In this document: positions 63,074 to 64,000 of the stretch, piece by piece
Numbering within the stretch: the stretch's first letter is position 1
Layout: each line of letters starts with the position of its first letter
Assembly: GCF_026735165.1 (NCBI RefSeq)
Contig: NZ_JAPQES010000005.1
Location: forward strand, 174,829-238,828
Reading direction: 5' to 3'
Length of the DNA: 64,000 nucleotides
DNA from: Clostridium ganghwense
GTDB lineage: Bacteria; Bacillota; Clostridia; Clostridiales; Clostridiaceae
Notes under the pieces: model-generated
What the model was told of the DNA's origin: nothing
The model's database searches: none
What the model saw: the letters and a program-made list of their open reading frames with translations, nothing else
Position numbers and translations under genes: made by a program

Positions 63074-63147
63074 ATCTTATCATTCCTCTTCTAGCAGTAT
63101 ATTTAGTACTTTCTATCATAAAAAGTATAACATAAAAAAATAAAAAT

Positions 63148-63184
63148 TAAAGACAAGAAGTTTCCTATTAGAAACCCCTTGCCT
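63148..63184 (-). terminator. Terminator after the GerC-type gene
   Basis: CAAGGGGTTTC and GGAAACTTCTTG form an imperfect 11-bp stem followed by a T-rich tail, 20 bp past the stop. Confidence 0.75.
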
Positions 63185-63204
63185 AATTCACTTATATAAT
63201 TTTA

Positions 63205-64000
63205 TTAAAAAAAATCAGATGTATCACCAGAAATCAAAATTTCAACTTCCACATTTACAATTAAGTCGGTTACCTTGATAGCATCATCAATCTTTTCTTT
63301 TGGATATTTTCTATAAAATTCTTCTTGTATATCGAAAACATCTATTCCTTCTTCTTTGTATTTATTAAAAATAGTTTCACATGCATTCTTAATATTAGCT
63401 TCTGTTGTCATTTTTAATGCTCTTAAACTATTATCTCTTATTATAAACTTTTCCTGCACCTCACCTAAACTTGTCTTGACTTTAATATTCTTAATTAACT
63501 TTATTTTATTTTCATCATATTTTATATCAGTTTTAGTGTTACTGTCTAAAATTTCTAAGGTTGTGAATTTGCCTTTAGCCTGAGGATTTTTAGGCTCTAA
63601 CGTCCCTGATTTTACACTATCCATCAAAAAATTAAACCCTTGACCTTCTTCTTTTTTAATAACGCCAACCATCTTATCTTCCTTTATAATAGCTCCTCCA
63701 GATATAGTAAGCTTATTACCCATATCAGTTTTTAATTCTATAACAGGAACTACATTAGTCTTATCTCCAATTAATCTTTGATTTAGATATTTATGTAAAG
63801 ATAGTTCTATGGCTCTAGAAGATGTTCTAACATTCTTTATAAGTTGCACAATATATACACCTAAATAGTTCTCCTCATCTAATTGTGTTTGCATAAGTAT
63901 ATCACAATTTCCATCATAAACTGAAATAAGAGGTCTAATAATTAATTCTTGATCTCTATCAAAAAAGTCTATAAAATTATCCAGACCATATTCAGCAGCT
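63205..64000 (-). CDS. GerC-type germination receptor subunit, cut by right edge
   Basis: An in-frame reading runs to the right edge, so at least 264 residues of the C-terminal part are visible. The fold pattern fits the Ger(x)C family: an NFIDFFDRDQELIIRPLISVYDG segment, GGAIIKEDKMVGVIKKEE, a central FIIRDNSLRALKM region and a C-terminal EEFYRKYPKEKIDDAI followed by a VNVEVEILISGDT strand. These lipoproteins form germinant receptors with GerA/GerB subunits; the lipid-attachment N-terminus lies outside. An ATG at 63894 is internal, not the start. Confidence 0.83.
   Translation of the reverse strand, partial: AAEYGLDNFIDFFDRDQELIIRPLISVYDGNCDILMQTQLDEENYLGVYIVQLIKNVRTSSRAIELSLHKYLNQRLIGDKTNVVPVIELKTDMGNKLTISGGAIIKEDKMVGVIKKEEGQGFNFLMDSVKSGTLEPKNPQAKGKFTTLEILDSNTKTDIKYDENKIKLIKNIKVKTSLGEVQEKFIIRDNSLRALKMTTEANIKNACETIFNKYKEEGIDVFDIQEEFYRKYPKEKIDDAIKVTDLIVNVEVEILISGDTSDFF

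Noticed and set aside
1-64000. CRISPR arrays, insertion sequences, prophage or tRNA/rRNA genes
   Set aside because: I saw no regularly spaced direct repeats, transposase motifs, phage structural genes or tRNA/rRNA sequences; the holin-like gene alone is not evidence of a prophage.

Overview
The window is an AT-rich stretch of a spore-forming Firmicute chromosome, most likely Clostridium sensu stricto. Evidence for this is the set of sporulation and germination genes (yqfC/yqfD, spoIIP, gpr, a CotS-type kinase, a GerC-type lipoprotein), the classic Firmicute blocks (dnaG-rpoD, hrcA-grpE-dnaK-dnaJ, rnpB), a pyruvate phosphate dikinase with its CBS-domain regulator, and strong AGGAGG ribosome-binding sites. 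Most genes lie on the minus strand. I saw no rRNA, tRNA, CRISPR array, insertion sequence or prophage.

Layout by region. 1-3.4 kb: the end of an unrecognised membrane gene, a glycine/alanine:cation symporter behind a tandem glycine riboswitch, and a folate transporter subunit behind a THF riboswitch. 3.4-8.7 kb: an accessory signalling block containing a receiver-MpsC-like (DUF2294) protein, an HD-GYP phosphodiesterase, a PAS/hybrid histidine kinase whose ATP-binding lobe looks degenerate, and a Spo0E-like/MEDS fusion. The HD-GYP gene is preceded by two copies of a ~62-nt structured RNA at a 100-nt period. The second copy shares bases with a transcription terminator, so this looks like a tandem riboswitch of a class I do not recognise, and it is the strongest candidate for something undescribed. 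9.1-16.9 kb: rnpB, zinc-ribbon protein, nif3, trmK, a PH-domain membrane protein, rpoD, dnaG and dgt. 17-25.9 kb: a CotS-like kinase, ppdK and a CcpN-like regulator, then recO, era, cdd, dgkA-PAP2 and ybeY. 25.9-33.6 kb: pgpH, yqfD, yqfC, a decayed yqeY, rpsU, hinT, mtaB, rsmE and prmA. 33.7-36.4 kb: an inserted module of two Hsp20-type proteins opposite a ClpP-fold serine protease and a 55-residue ORF. 36.4-44.3 kb: dnaJ, dnaK, grpE, hrcA (with CIRCE), hemW and lepA.

44.4-54.4 kb: an orphan protein, spoIIP, gpr, rpsT, holA, a short ComEC lacking the metallo-beta-lactamase domain, a small protein with its RBS in a hairpin, a P-type ATPase in which almost all catalytic motifs are altered, a CPBP protease and a Glu-rich repeat protein. 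54.6-64 kb: an uncharacterised methyltransferase, a holin-like protein, a signal peptidase I remnant, comEA, a D,D-carboxypeptidase, an RluA-family pseudouridine synthase, ridA, an LCP protein, yqeK, nadD and a GerC-type gene cut by the right edge.

The genes fall into core information processing (replication primase, sigma factor, rRNA/tRNA modification, ribosome proteins S20 and S21), protein quality control (HrcA/CIRCE regulon plus the Hsp20/protease module), nucleotide second-messenger control (HD-GYP for c-di-GMP, PgpH for c-di-AMP) and sporulation. A perfect 0A-box-like sequence upstream of dnaG-rpoD and the Spo0E-like fusion suggest that the signalling block may feed into sporulation control. 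That link is an inference.
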